The notes under the pieces are model-generated. The model saw only the letters and a program-made list of their open reading frames with translations, had not been told where the DNA came from and searched no databases. Shown one piece after another: positions 16,990 through 25,662 of a stretch of DNA of 50,206 bases (the first letter of the stretch is position 1; each line of letters begins with the position of its first letter). The stretch comes from Moorena sp. SS36440bin_2 (GTDB taxonomy: Bacteria > Cyanobacteriota > Cyanobacteriia > Cyanobacteriales > Coleofasciculaceae). The stretch is from the NCBI GenBank assembly GCA_011524395.1, contig WTKN01000230.1, forward strand, positions 1 to 50,206, read 5' to 3'. The translations under genes were made by a program, and so were the position numbers.

Positions 16990-17260
16990 GCAAGGGAACA
17001 GGGGAGGCAGCTCCTTCACGGGGGGGTTTCCCCCGGAGACGAAACCTTAGATAGGGTCGCCTTATTCAAAAATATTTAACCATGCATCTGCATAACCTGC
17101 TAACTATAAAGGCTCCACTATCTTACGGTAACTATCGCCTTTGGCGACGCTACGCGAACAAACCACTCGCGCTTTGCATGGGTGACAGCTGCGGACGCAG
17201 GTTCCGCAGGCAGCCCCTCCCCACTCGCGCTTTGCATGGGTGACAGGTGTGGACGCTTGC
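16990..17260. mobile_element. Second copy of the DUF3179-type element, core inverted
   Basis: Compared in reverse complement with 2506-2743, it has the same modules in the same order. These are a G-rich GGGGAGGGGCTG segment between direct repeats (here CCACTCGCGCTTTGCATGGG at 17163-17182 and 17221-17240), then GTTACCGTAAGA, then a hairpin core, then CTAAGGTTTCGTCTCCGGGGG. The hairpin loop sequence (CTGCATAACCTGCTAACTATAAAGG) lies inverted with respect to these flanks. The arms are 17049-17063 and 17109-17123, imperfectly paired. Boundaries are approximate and no target duplication was found. Confidence 0.6.
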
Positions 17261-17299
17261 CTGGGCACACAGAACCCAAACCATCAGCAACTGCATCCA

Positions 17300-17347
17300 G
17301 AGGCGCGCACTAAGAGCGAATTTAATTCGATGACTGTAAGCGCACCT
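17300..17347. repeat. Palindromic intergenic repeat, family A copy 3
   Basis: AGGCGCGC at the left and GCGCACCT at the right flank a GCGAATTTAATTCG core. It is closely related to 12009-12058. It follows the second copy of the larger element by about 40 nt. Confidence 0.5.
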
Positions 17348-17525
17348 AACAAAAGCTGGGGTAGGTTTTTTGCTAAGGATGGAAAGGATGCTTTTATTAC
17401 AGGTAATGAAGCGGAGTAATGACGCGGAAATGATCTAATTATGAACTATATAGCCACAATATAAACGCGCTTAAGCTAATTAATAACAGCTAAAAGTATC
17501 ATAAATAACGATTAAGGACTAACGA

Positions 17526-18260
17526 CTAAGGCATTACTTTCAATCCTCCACGACATATCAGTTGTCCAGTGCTCAGGGTCAGTTCTTGAAGCTCCACCTC
17601 TGGCCCTAAATTTATTAGAAACCCATCTAAACTAATAGGGGGGGCATCAGGGTCTATCTGAACTTGCAAGGGGTTAAGTTCCAGTTGGTTGGGGGTAGCT
17701 AGTTGGATACCAGCACGAATTACTATCAGCTTGGTACCAACATCAGAATTAGTATAAATGCCTCTTAATGTCAGCTGTCCTATATTGATATTAATCTTTT
17801 GCCAGCGTATTTGTGGCGGTTTTGGGTCGTCACCGGGTTGAATGATATCATCTGATTTAAAGAATGTATATAATAACTCCGTCAAAGCGTTAGATAACAA
17901 GGGTGCTTCAAGAGATGATTGCAGGTCTGGTTCTAGGAGTAATAGCTGACCCACTACGGGAACTGGTTCTAAAAGACGTACGGGTTTACGCTTAATTATC
18001 TGACCCAGGTTGAGTCTAATATTACTGCCTTCGAGCTGAATTTGGCTTAGATGCAGTCCTTGATAAACTGCTTGGTTGGCAGCAAGGGCAACCTGAGGAA
18101 TGTAACCAGTCAGGATTTGGCGATCGCATCCCACAATGTTTAGTTGCAATGTAGCAACTTCCTCTACTTGCGATCGCAGCCACATCCGTAGCGCTGGGGA
18201 AATAACTTTGCTGATAATCTCGCTTGGCTTTTGCTTCGAGCTTTTCGGAGTTTTAACCAA
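17526..18260 (-). CDS. DUF2993 (LmeA-like) family protein
   Basis: The 244-aa protein lacks a clear signal peptide and begins with a Lys/Ser-rich tail. It then carries a DUF2993 fold: VISPALRMWLRSQVEEVATLQLNIVG, LTGYIPQVALAANQAVYQGLHLSQIQLEGSNIRLN, a proline-rich loop and repeated beta segments ending GLKVMP. DUF2993 proteins include the mycobacterial lipid-binding LmeA; cyanobacterial members are uncharacterised. The fold suggests lipid or membrane-surface binding. It is divergent from the pseudouridine synthase gene, with a 147-nt intergenic space that could hold both promoters. Confidence 0.8.
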   Translation of the reverse strand: MVKTPKSSKQKPSEIISKVISPALRMWLRSQVEEVATLQLNIVGCDRQILTGYIPQVALAANQAVYQGLHLSQIQLEGSNIRLNLGQIIKRKPVRLLEPVPVVGQLLLLEPDLQSSLEAPLLSNALTELLYTFFKSDDIIQPGDDPKPPQIRWQKININIGQLTLRGIYTNSDVGTKLIVIRAGIQLATPNQLELNPLQVQIDPDAPPISLDGFLINLGPEVELQELTLSTGQLICRGGLKVMP

Positions 18261-18407
18261 AAGAACACCTTCTTGTACTATTTGTACATAGTATTTTGAA
18301 GTGATTGTCTAATGGAAATCAACTCCTGGGCACACTATAAGCATAAGGCAAACTAAATTCAGCATCACCATAGTCCAGAAGACAAAGCTCAAGCCAAATG
18401 TTAGGTC

Positions 18408-19163
18408 ATGGAGGAAAGAGTACAAAAAATTCTTTCACAGTGGGGTATTGCGTCACGGCGTCGAGCCGAGAAGATGATAGCCGCAGGACAAGTGCGCCTA
18501 AATGGTAGGACCGTACATTTGGGGCAGAAAGCTGATCCAGAAACAGATGTAATCGAAGTAGATGGCAAACCGATAAACCCCTATCACCGACCTCAATCTA
18601 TCTACCTTTTACTGAACAAGCCTGCTGGAGTGGTTTCCACTTGCCGAGATTCCCAGAATCGTCCGACAGTAATTGACTTATTACCGGATAAACTAACCAA
18701 GGGTCAGGGGATTCATCCTGTAGGAAGGCTGGATGCGGATTCTACAGGTGCATTACTACTGACAAATGATGGTGAGCTAACATTTCGCCTGACCCATCCT
18801 AGTCATCATATACCTAAGACGTATCAGGTTTGGGTACGGGGTAATCCCCCAGAATCGGTACTGCAAACTTGGCGTGAAGGTGTTAATCTGCTGGGTAAAA
18901 AAACGTTACCCGCTCAAGTCCGTGTACTTAAGCGTAAGGGTCAATCCACACTTTTGGAGGTAGTCTTAACCGAAGGTAGAAACCGACAGATCCGTCGTGT
19001 TGCTCAACTCCTAAGCTATCCAGTGATTCATCTACATCGTACTGCTATTGGCCCGATTAAATTAAATCTACCAGGAGAGCAAATTCTTCCTTGTGGTGAC
19101 TACCGTGCCTTGAATCATGTAGAGGTGAGTTTTCTTACCAGTAAATCCACCATTGTTCAGTAA
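18408..19163 (+). CDS. Pseudouridine synthase, RsuA/RluB family
   Basis: An N-terminal S4 RNA-binding domain (EERVQKILSQWGIASRRRAEKMIAAGQVRLNG, residues 2-33) is followed by the catalytic domain, with LLLNKPAGVVST and the active-site motif GRLDADSTGALLLTNDGEL (catalytic Asp109). The C-terminal EGRNRQIRRVAQLLSYPVIHLHR motif is typical of RluB/RsuA enzymes, which isomerise a uridine in ribosomal RNA. Which site is modified (16S or 23S) cannot be told here. The likely start of the next gene (19195) follows this stop by 31 nt, so the two are likely co-transcribed. Confidence 0.93.
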   Translation: MEERVQKILSQWGIASRRRAEKMIAAGQVRLNGRTVHLGQKADPETDVIEVDGKPINPYHRPQSIYLLLNKPAGVVSTCRDSQNRPTVIDLLPDKLTKGQGIHPVGRLDADSTGALLLTNDGELTFRLTHPSHHIPKTYQVWVRGNPPESVLQTWREGVNLLGKKTLPAQVRVLKRKGQSTLLEVVLTEGRNRQIRRVAQLLSYPVIHLHRTAIGPIKLNLPGEQILPCGDYRALNHVEVSFLTSKSTIVQ

Positions 19164-19194
19164 AAATGCCAGCAGATGTCGAGGAGTACCGTGT

Positions 19195-19983
19195 ATGAAT
19201 GAAAACAAAGTCCCGTTGCAGCAACAACAAGAGAAGAAGCTGGCAGAAATGGGTTCATACCTGTGTCAGTTACGCACTCAACAGTGTAAAACCATTGAGG
19301 AAATTGCCGCTTGCACCCGAATTAATGCACGATTTTTGACGGCAATAGAGCAAGGCAAGCTAGACCAATTACCAGAACCTGTGTATGTTCAAGGGTTTAT
19401 CAAGCACTTTGGGGATGCACTAGGCTTAAATGGAGACGAGTTTGCCAAGGCTTTTCCCACTGGGGTAACTGTAAAAAGGTCAAAACTTTCCTGGGGTAAG
19501 AGTAAGGTTCCTCAACTGCGACCGTTTCATCTTTATTTGTTCTACATTTGCTTGGTTATTGGCTCAGTGAGTAGCTTATCTGTCTTAATCAACCCTTCTA
19601 AGCCACAAATAACGGATAAGGAACCAAACTCGTCTCCAGCTCAATCGTTACCGACACCCGGTAATTTAGATCAAACTAACTCGCAAACGCAGTTAGCCTT
19701 AACTAAGATACCGTCGGGTCCAAATAAACCAGTTCAGGTGGATATCACTCTCAAAGGTAGATCTTGGCTTCTGATCGTGGCAGATGGCAAGAAAAAATAT
19801 GAAGGCATCCTAGAAGAAGGAGCGCACCAGACTTGGGTTGCTAACGAAAAACTATTTGTTAAAGCTGGCGATGCTGGGAATGTAATCGTTGAGTTCAACA
19901 ACCAACAGGCAAAACAGATGGGGGCTCCTGGTGCAGTACAGGCATTAACTTTTGCTGCTAAACCTAGACCCTCTGTTCAGTAG
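19195..19983 (+). CDS. RodZ-like membrane protein with HTH and DUF4115 domains
   Basis: I start at the ATG at 19195 because GAGGAG at 19181-19186 is well placed. The frame opens earlier at 19153 within the previous gene. The 262-aa protein has an HTH_25 domain (residues 14-75, with GSYLCQLRTQQCKTIEEIAACTRI and QGFIKHFGDALGLN), then one transmembrane helix (LYLFYICLVIGSVSSLSVLI). A Ser/Pro/Thr-rich linker leads to a beta-rich DUF4115 domain (VDITLKGRSWLLIVADGKKKYEG). This is the RodZ layout, which links the MreB cytoskeleton to cell shape in rods. A role in cell shape is a family inference. Confidence 0.88.
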   Translation: MNENKVPLQQQQEKKLAEMGSYLCQLRTQQCKTIEEIAACTRINARFLTAIEQGKLDQLPEPVYVQGFIKHFGDALGLNGDEFAKAFPTGVTVKRSKLSWGKSKVPQLRPFHLYLFYICLVIGSVSSLSVLINPSKPQITDKEPNSSPAQSLPTPGNLDQTNSQTQLALTKIPSGPNKPVQVDITLKGRSWLLIVADGKKKYEGILEEGAHQTWVANEKLFVKAGDAGNVIVEFNNQQAKQMGAPGAVQALTFAAKPRPSVQ

Positions 19984-20410
19984 TCAAGCTTTCTATGGTA
20001 AAAGCATTAAATTTATCAATCTTAAACATTAAAAAAGCATATAGTTGGGGGCAACAACCTATAAATGTTACTAAAAAAATCACAAACTTTAGAATAAAAA
20101 ATTAAAAATAGATTCATGAAACCCAATGCTGATTTACCATAAAACTCTCACAATTTCATGCTACATTTATTAATGTTACCTATTAATTTTGTTAATCAAT
20201 AAAATTTTAAGATATCAAATAAAAATGCTATAGCAACGACTTAAATTATATCAATTCCAGTTAATCCCTTGTATAGAATAGAATTGTGTAGGATTGTGAG
20301 TTTACGATTGTCAATTAATAATTAACATTTTTGTCAAAATATAAACAACCTATTATGAACTTAATAACATTAATTGTTGAAACTATTCCAATACAAGATA
20401 ACTAGGCTTG
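19984..20410. other. AT-rich intergenic region
   Basis: This 427-bp stretch is strongly AT-rich with no ORF of note, no clear palindromic repeat and no RNA gene that I recognise. It lies between the convergent RodZ-like and malQ genes. Confidence 0.5.
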
Positions 20411-21919
20411 CTAGTCATAACTGGGAGCACGACCGTAAGTGTGAGTGAGGATTTTGAGGCGATTAGCCAATTCTTCACTCAACGCATTCGGTCGATAGCG
20501 CCATTGCCAGTTACCTTCCACGGTACTGGGAAAATTCATTCGAGCATCTGTGTCCAGACCTAAAATATCTTGCACAGGAATAATCGCTTGGTTGGCAATA
20601 CTACTGAGCGCTAATCGGATTAAATCCCAATGGATGCCTTCTTGGCTGACTGGTCCGCAGTGATTAATTATAATTTGCTTATCTTCACCAGAGAGTTTGT
20701 TAAACCAACCCACTGTTGTGTCATTATCATGGGTCCCGGTGTAAACCACACAGTTTTGGATATAGTTAAAGGGTAAGTAAGGGTTACTTGATCCCCCACT
20801 AAAGGCAAACTGTAAAATTTTCATACCAGGAAACTGGAAGCGTGAGCGTAATGCTTCTACTTCTGGAGTGATGATCCCTAAATCTTCGGCAATAATTGGC
20901 AAATTGCCCAACTTGTCTTGGAGTACTTCAAAAAATTCTTTTCCTGGTGCCTTAACCCATTCTCCAATGATGGCAGTTGTTTCTCCTTGCTTGACTTGCC
21001 AGTAGGCCTCAAATCCTCGGAAATGGTCAATGCGCACAATGTCTACATACTCCAAGATGGTTTGGAAGCGTTGTATCCACCATCGGAATTTATCTGCCTG
21101 TAACTGTTCCCAGTTATAAACTGGATTACCCCACAACTGACCTGTGGCACTGAAATAGTCGGGAGGGACCCCAGCCATGAGTGTGGGTTCTCCAGTGTGG
21201 TGATCAATGGCAAAGATTTCCCGATGAGCCCAGACATCAGCACTATCATGAGCCACATAAATTGGGATATCACCAATAATCTGGATCTGGTGATGATTGG
21301 CGTACTGTTTGAGAGCTGACCACTGGCAGAAAAACTCAAACTGTAGGTATTTGTAGAAATAAATTTCATCCTGCAATTTCTGTCGCCAATACTCAACTGC
21401 TTTGGGTTCAGCCATAGCAATGTCTGGTTCCCAAGTATGCCAGCTACTCTGGTCAAACGCATCATGAACAGCCATAAATAAAGCATAGTCTTCCAACCAG
21501 CTGGCTTTTGCTTGACAAAATTCTGTAAATTTCTGGTGCTGTTGGGGTGAGGCGTTGGCACGGAAGCGATCGCAAGCTTGGTACAACAGAGGCATCTTGG
21601 TTTGAATTACCTGATCATAATCCACTGAGTCGAGGGGAAACTCTGGTAGATTGGCAAAGTCTTCATCCTTTAGCAGTCCTTGCTTTTGCAATTGTTCTGG
21701 GCTAATGAGTAGGGGATTGCCTGCCATGGCTGAGTAAGAGCCATAGGGAGAGTTACCATACCCAATCGGACCCAGGGGCAAGATTTGCCAGTATTGCTGG
21801 GCGCTTTCTGCCAAAAAGTCAATGAATTGATAAGCCTGTAAACCTAAGTCACCAATACCAAAGGGACTGGGTAGGGATGTCGGATGGAGCAAAAGACCAC
21901 TAGATCTCGGAAAAGGCAT
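20411..21919 (-). CDS. malQ: 4-alpha-glucanotransferase (amylomaltase)
   Basis: GH77 enzyme that moves maltosyl or longer glucan units between chains, used in glycogen turnover. The 502-aa protein starts with PRSSGLLLHPTSLPSPFGIGDLG and contains WQILPLGPIGYGNSPY and GDIPIYVAHDSADVWAH. The nucleophile segment is DIVRIDHFRGFEAYW, the acid/base region is LPIIAEDLGIITPEV, and the transition-state Asp lies in VYTGTHDNDTTVGWF. All three catalytic positions are present. The length is normal for the bacterial type. The gene appears monocistronic and divergent from nothing close by; a repeat-rich gap follows upstream. Confidence 0.96.
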   Translation of the reverse strand: MPFPRSSGLLLHPTSLPSPFGIGDLGLQAYQFIDFLAESAQQYWQILPLGPIGYGNSPYGSYSAMAGNPLLISPEQLQKQGLLKDEDFANLPEFPLDSVDYDQVIQTKMPLLYQACDRFRANASPQQHQKFTEFCQAKASWLEDYALFMAVHDAFDQSSWHTWEPDIAMAEPKAVEYWRQKLQDEIYFYKYLQFEFFCQWSALKQYANHHQIQIIGDIPIYVAHDSADVWAHREIFAIDHHTGEPTLMAGVPPDYFSATGQLWGNPVYNWEQLQADKFRWWIQRFQTILEYVDIVRIDHFRGFEAYWQVKQGETTAIIGEWVKAPGKEFFEVLQDKLGNLPIIAEDLGIITPEVEALRSRFQFPGMKILQFAFSGGSSNPYLPFNYIQNCVVYTGTHDNDTTVGWFNKLSGEDKQIIINHCGPVSQEGIHWDLIRLALSSIANQAIIPVQDILGLDTDARMNFPSTVEGNWQWRYRPNALSEELANRLKILTHTYGRAPSYD

Positions 21920-21965
21920 AAAAAAGCGATCAACAATACTAAGTAAGCCTTACCAAAAAAATTAT

Positions 21966-22010
21966 TTATAGTTTAAAGCCCCGTCCTTTTAGGAAGGCTT
22001 TAAGCTATAA
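21966..22010. repeat. Long imperfect hairpin, IS200/IS605 end-like
   Basis: TTATAGTTTAAAGCC (21966-21980) pairs with GGCTTTAAGCTATAA (21996-22010) with one mismatch, and TCCT/AGGA extends it inside. The central CCCCGTCCTTTTAGG resembles the terminal hairpins of cyanobacterial tnpB-type elements. No transposase gene is nearby, so it may be an orphan end or a palindrome-associated mini-element. Confidence 0.5.
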
Positions 22011-22151
22011 TTTATGGTAGCGGTAAAGCGCATATATAAAAAGCGTAGTCGGTCTAGCGTACAGCTTCTGATCCGGAACCCTGGTAGCAAAAATCCTCGC
22101 ATCTTGTACAAATTTGGAAGCTGTAATAAGAGAATTTAAAAATCTCTGCCT

Positions 22152-22194
22152 GTGCGCTTTGTGTAGGCGAATTAAATTTCCCACGGGTCGCACC
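22152..22194. repeat. Palindromic intergenic repeat, family A copy 4 (inverted)
   Basis: In reverse complement it reads GGTGCGACCCGTGGG, then AAATTTAATTCGCC, then AAGCGCAC, matching the copies at 285-333 and 12009-12058. It lies in a gap without genes. Confidence 0.5.
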
Positions 22195-22517
22195 GGTTGA
22201 AACGCCGCCGGGGAGACGGTGTATGCAATAGTCGGGCAAGTTCATTAGAACCCCTATGAAGAAAGAATCCTCGTTCTTCTAAGAAGAGGAGTCTCAAGAC
22301 ATTATCACAGTAGCATGAGTCAAAAAGGTTTAAGGGTTAGGGGTTGAACGCGCACCCGTGGCCAAACGCGCACGCGTAGCCTATTCGCTTAGCGTGGCCT
22401 AAAGGCCAAGGCCAAGGTTGTTCGGCCAAGGGGATTGGGTTTACGGTAGATTAAAGGGTGAAGGGGTGAGAAGCTACTTTTCACCCCTTCAGGTCAAAAT
22501 CGACCGTGAGGGATCAA

Positions 22518-24875
22518 TTACGAGTGGCACAGCGGCAACAACAACGTATCTTCTATTTCTTTGCGCACCGTCAGACTTAGCTGACAATTACTATTGAGGC
22601 ACTCTACTAGCAAGTGATTAGCACGGCTATACTGCTCTAACCAATCTTGGCATGTCTTGCTCAAATGCCATTGGTGACCAATATTGCGATGCTCGATCAT
22701 CAAGGCTCTTAATTGTGATACCCATTCCGAACCATGACTTTGCCACCATTGTTGAATACTATCTCGGTCGTCATCATCTAGGTCAGGTAGCTGATTTTTC
22801 AGCTTCTCTAGATAGTCTCCTATAGACTCAATACCAGTCAGGTGATTCAAGTCAAGGGCAAGGTAAAGAGCACTGAGTCGGTCGTAAACTAGTTCTGGTG
22901 TCATAGCTTGGGCAACAGCTAAAGCATGATCTAAAGCTAAATCTAGGGCAAGTTCACTACCCAACTCCCCTCCTAGTCTGTGATCAATAGCCAACGCTAA
23001 GGCTTGATTCCGGGAAAGAGGATGGCTAGGAGGAAGGGCAAGGGTCATGTAAAACGCACGCACTGCTGCTGGCTTGTAGGGAGTATCGATGTGTAGAGAT
23101 TTGATCTCAATCCAGTTCAAGAACTTTGTTAAGTTATCATCTAAAGCCATAGCGCCTGGTGTCAGTTTGACTGAGTCAAACACGATTTCTGCACAGACTA
23201 ACCGATTAACCTGTTGCTTGATCAGCAACAATAGCTCATCAGCATCTGGCAACATTTGTGCTGTGAGTAAAAATACTTCCCGCCAACGTTTCTCCTTTAG
23301 GTGTTGGGCTAGCTGTGACAAAGACATCCCAGTGCCGATCACAATCGCTCTGGCGGTAAAATACTCTTGAAATGTCAGATGAGAGAATGAGTAAATTCTT
23401 CGTGCCCGCTCTACCAATAATCCATGCTGCACCTCGATAGATTTGAGTACTGCTAAGCTATCTAATTCTAGAGCTGCCTGATTACTTTGAGTTGCTGGTA
23501 ATTTCCCTAAATAATCAGCAATTAATTGTTGCAGCCGAATTTCTTCAAAAAAATACTCCCCTTGCTCAAAGGTGATAACTGCTAATTGAGAAAGTAATTC
23601 TAGCTTGTGAGGCAAGGATAAATTACGATAAATATCATCTCGCTTAACACCCCGGGCTTCATCCCAACGAATCAGCAGTAAGTCTAGTCCTTGCTGGTAA
23701 AGATCAGAGCGTTTTACAGGAAAGTCTGCTTTGGTTTGAAAAACCAGACAGGCTAGATTCAATAAGACTGGTGTTGTTGCTAGTTCTCTAATTTGCTGAT
23801 TTTCTGGCAGCTTCATCTGCTCGATAAACAGAGATGCTTTCTCCAAACCTGATTCTGGGTCATTCCTTGCTACAGCCACAAACCACTTTTTAGCAAAGTG
23901 TTGAATTTGTGCTGGTTTGAAGTCAGCAATCTCAACTTCCGTAAATCCCTGAAATCGATACTGTTGAGCTGCAATGCGACATGTGATGATCAGCTGATTT
24001 TTGTAATACTTTTCCGAAATCTTACGGATTTGTTGAATAACTTGATTACTGGCAGTTTCCGGGACTTCATCCAAGCCATCCATTAAGATCAAGCCTCTCC
24101 CATAGCTGAGGATAGTTTCAATATCTTGTTCTGAAATACCACAACTTTGTAATTCTTGATTAATGTAGTTAAATAGGCTAAAACTACATTCGACCATAGC
24201 ATCCTCGGCAAAGTTTTTCAATCGAATCAAAATCGGAACCCGATCCGATTGAAAATTTCCTTGATTGCACTGAATTGCCAGATATTGCAAAAAGGTGGTT
24301 TTCCCAGAGCCAGGTTTACCTAGCACCATCATTTTAGGATAGCGTTCTACCGCTTGCACTCCTGGTATGCTTTCCCGGCGGACTTTGCCTATACCCAAGC
24401 GGTCAAATTCCTCGGCTGGGAAGCCTTGCAAATCGTCAATTTCCAACCATCGTTGACTAGTTATTTCTTCAAGAATATTCACATCCACGTAGATATGATC
24501 TAAGCTCACCGGTCGAGCAATATCCAATAGGCGCAGAGTGCCACACTGATTTTGAATTTTGTCATGGTAGTGCGATCGCACTTTGGTGACGATGGCATCA
24601 ACTTTACTTTTTTCCTCAGCTGCTTTCTTTTCGGCATCTATCTGAGCATATTCTGGTATTGCGACAATCTCTTCCATCTCCAAATCCAGATGAAAGCAGA
24701 TTTCGCTAAAAACGCGGCGGTCAACGGGTTTACCGGCAAAAAACTTCCAAATCGGTTGGCGAGTTTCTATGCCGATTTCACCCGCAAAATATTCTTGTGT
24801 CCATCCCTTACGTTCAAAAGCCTGTTTGGCTTTTTTGATGCCGTCTGGAGATGCCTGGAGAGATCGCTTTGCCAT
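22518..24875 (-). CDS. HTH-NACHT STAND NTPase
   Basis: The N-terminus (residues 1-75) is an XRE-like HTH module seen in many cyanobacterial NACHT proteins (GWTQEYFAGEIGIETRQPIW). A linker leads to the NACHT domain, with Walker A GKPGSGKTT (186-194) and Walker B GLILMDGLDEV (261-271). IITCRIAAQQY and PVLLNLACLVFQ follow. The C-terminal half is helical, with Ala/Leu-rich repeats (ALALAIDHRLGGELGSELALDLAL) and ends in a short tail, consistent with a NACHT C-terminal helical domain. Bacterial NACHT proteins are known anti-phage or programmed-death switches. No nuclease, protease or TIR effector domain is visible, so the effector role may lie in the HTH or C-terminal part. The gene is solitary. 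Length is 785 aa. Confidence 0.88.
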   Translation of the reverse strand: MAKRSLQASPDGIKKAKQAFERKGWTQEYFAGEIGIETRQPIWKFFAGKPVDRRVFSEICFHLDLEMEEIVAIPEYAQIDAEKKAAEEKSKVDAIVTKVRSHYHDKIQNQCGTLRLLDIARPVSLDHIYVDVNILEEITSQRWLEIDDLQGFPAEEFDRLGIGKVRRESIPGVQAVERYPKMMVLGKPGSGKTTFLQYLAIQCNQGNFQSDRVPILIRLKNFAEDAMVECSFSLFNYINQELQSCGISEQDIETILSYGRGLILMDGLDEVPETASNQVIQQIRKISEKYYKNQLIITCRIAAQQYRFQGFTEVEIADFKPAQIQHFAKKWFVAVARNDPESGLEKASLFIEQMKLPENQQIRELATTPVLLNLACLVFQTKADFPVKRSDLYQQGLDLLLIRWDEARGVKRDDIYRNLSLPHKLELLSQLAVITFEQGEYFFEEIRLQQLIADYLGKLPATQSNQAALELDSLAVLKSIEVQHGLLVERARRIYSFSHLTFQEYFTARAIVIGTGMSLSQLAQHLKEKRWREVFLLTAQMLPDADELLLLIKQQVNRLVCAEIVFDSVKLTPGAMALDDNLTKFLNWIEIKSLHIDTPYKPAAVRAFYMTLALPPSHPLSRNQALALAIDHRLGGELGSELALDLALDHALAVAQAMTPELVYDRLSALYLALDLNHLTGIESIGDYLEKLKNQLPDLDDDDRDSIQQWWQSHGSEWVSQLRALMIEHRNIGHQWHLSKTCQDWLEQYSRANHLLVECLNSNCQLSLTVRKEIEDTLLLPLCHS

Positions 24876-24984
24876 AGCTCAAGCTTAAATTACTGAAAAA
24901 TCTTTCGATACTCACCTATAGATTTCCCGAAAAATAGGTCAAAAGCCACAACGAACGGATCAGAATGGGAAATTTTTGATCAGA

Positions 24985-25047
24985 CGGGGTAATGGGGTGA
25001 TTGGGTGATGGGGTGATGGGGTGATGAGGTGATGAGGTGATGGGGTA
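24985..25047. repeat. GGGTGATG-type tandem repeat tract
   Basis: Octa/heptanucleotide units GGGTGATG and AGGTGATG follow each other about seven times. It is a simple STRR tract without coding value. It is not a CRISPR array: the units are contiguous and there are no spacers. Confidence 0.75.
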
Positions 25048-25170
25048 AGAAGTATATGGAAATGCTCAATCATTTCTGAAAAATAACCCATAGTAAGATT
25101 GTTACTTCTGTTCATCCACTTCCGGAAGCGCGACCCCTTTTCTGGTATTTCACAACTCAAATCGAATTGC

Positions 25171-25299
25171 TAAGTAGTCGGACATAAATAAACGGTACTG
25201 TCTCGAAAACTGTAAAATGCTTGTAACCTTTACCCCACAATGTTTTACCTAGATTTACAAAACTTTATACAGCACCCAAAACTTTTGTCCGACTACTTA
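25171..25299. mobile_element. 129-bp MITE-like element with 14-bp perfect terminal inverted repeats
   Basis: TAAGTAGTCGGACA (25171-25184) and TGTCCGACTACTTA (25286-25299) are exact reverse complements. The outermost TA at each end fits a TA target duplication as used by IS630/Tc1-mariner-type elements. The interior of about 100 bp is AT-rich and non-coding. It would need a transposase supplied in trans. Confidence 0.7.
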
Positions 25300-25662
25300 T
25301 ATTTTCTTCTATCCCACTCTCCAAGTCAGACCGTTGATTTTTCTCGGAAAAAAGATGATGTTAAACCTGAGGCAAGAGGATATCCATGTTGCCTGCAAGC
25401 CTTTTTCCTTTTCACCCTCTCCTATTTCTGGTGAGTGATTGGTATACATCAAATCAAACACAACAAAAACGCAATCGCAAACATCCAAACTTCATCCTGA
25501 AACTATAGCATCAATTCAGTTCAGTAATTTTTCGTACACTTTAAGCGTTCGTTGAAGAGGAATTGTAAGCATTAATAAAGCTATGATAACGACCGTAATT
25601 GATTAGTGATTTGCTGTCATACTAAGGCTTATTTCTATATTTAAATCAACTTAACTCTACTT

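Larger units (their letters stand above)
16760..17525. other. Intergenic region rich in repeats
   Basis: No intact gene is seen. The stretch holds a second, reverse-oriented copy of the element found in DUF3179 (about 16990-17260) and a family A palindromic repeat (17300-17347). A CACGCTACGCGAAC-type Moorena-like repeat variant lies near 17147-17158. The segment 16880-16990 contains ATG-started fragments without a recognisable product. Confidence 0.55.
21920..22517. other. Repeat-rich gap between malQ and the HTH-NACHT gene
   Basis: No gene is seen. It contains a long hairpin (21966-22010), an inverted family A palindromic repeat (22152-22194) and several GGCCAAGG-type repeats (22380-22440). 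A short ACGCGCACCCGTGGCC stretch lies near 22350. The malQ promoter is probably near 21930-21965. Confidence 0.5.
24876..25662. other. Intergenic region with tandem repeats and a MITE-like element
   Basis: No gene is seen in 787 bp. It holds a GGGTGAT-type tandem tract (24985-25047) and a 129-bp inverted-repeat element (25171-25299). The rest is AT-rich. The promoter for the HTH-NACHT gene is probably near 24880-24950. Confidence 0.5.

Noticed and set aside
21043-21561. 172-aa minus-strand ORF inside malQ
   Set aside because: Frame-shifted shadow of the malQ gene, which has all catalytic motifs.
24985-25047. Possible CRISPR array
   Set aside because: Units are contiguous short tandem repeats without spacers and no cas genes are present.
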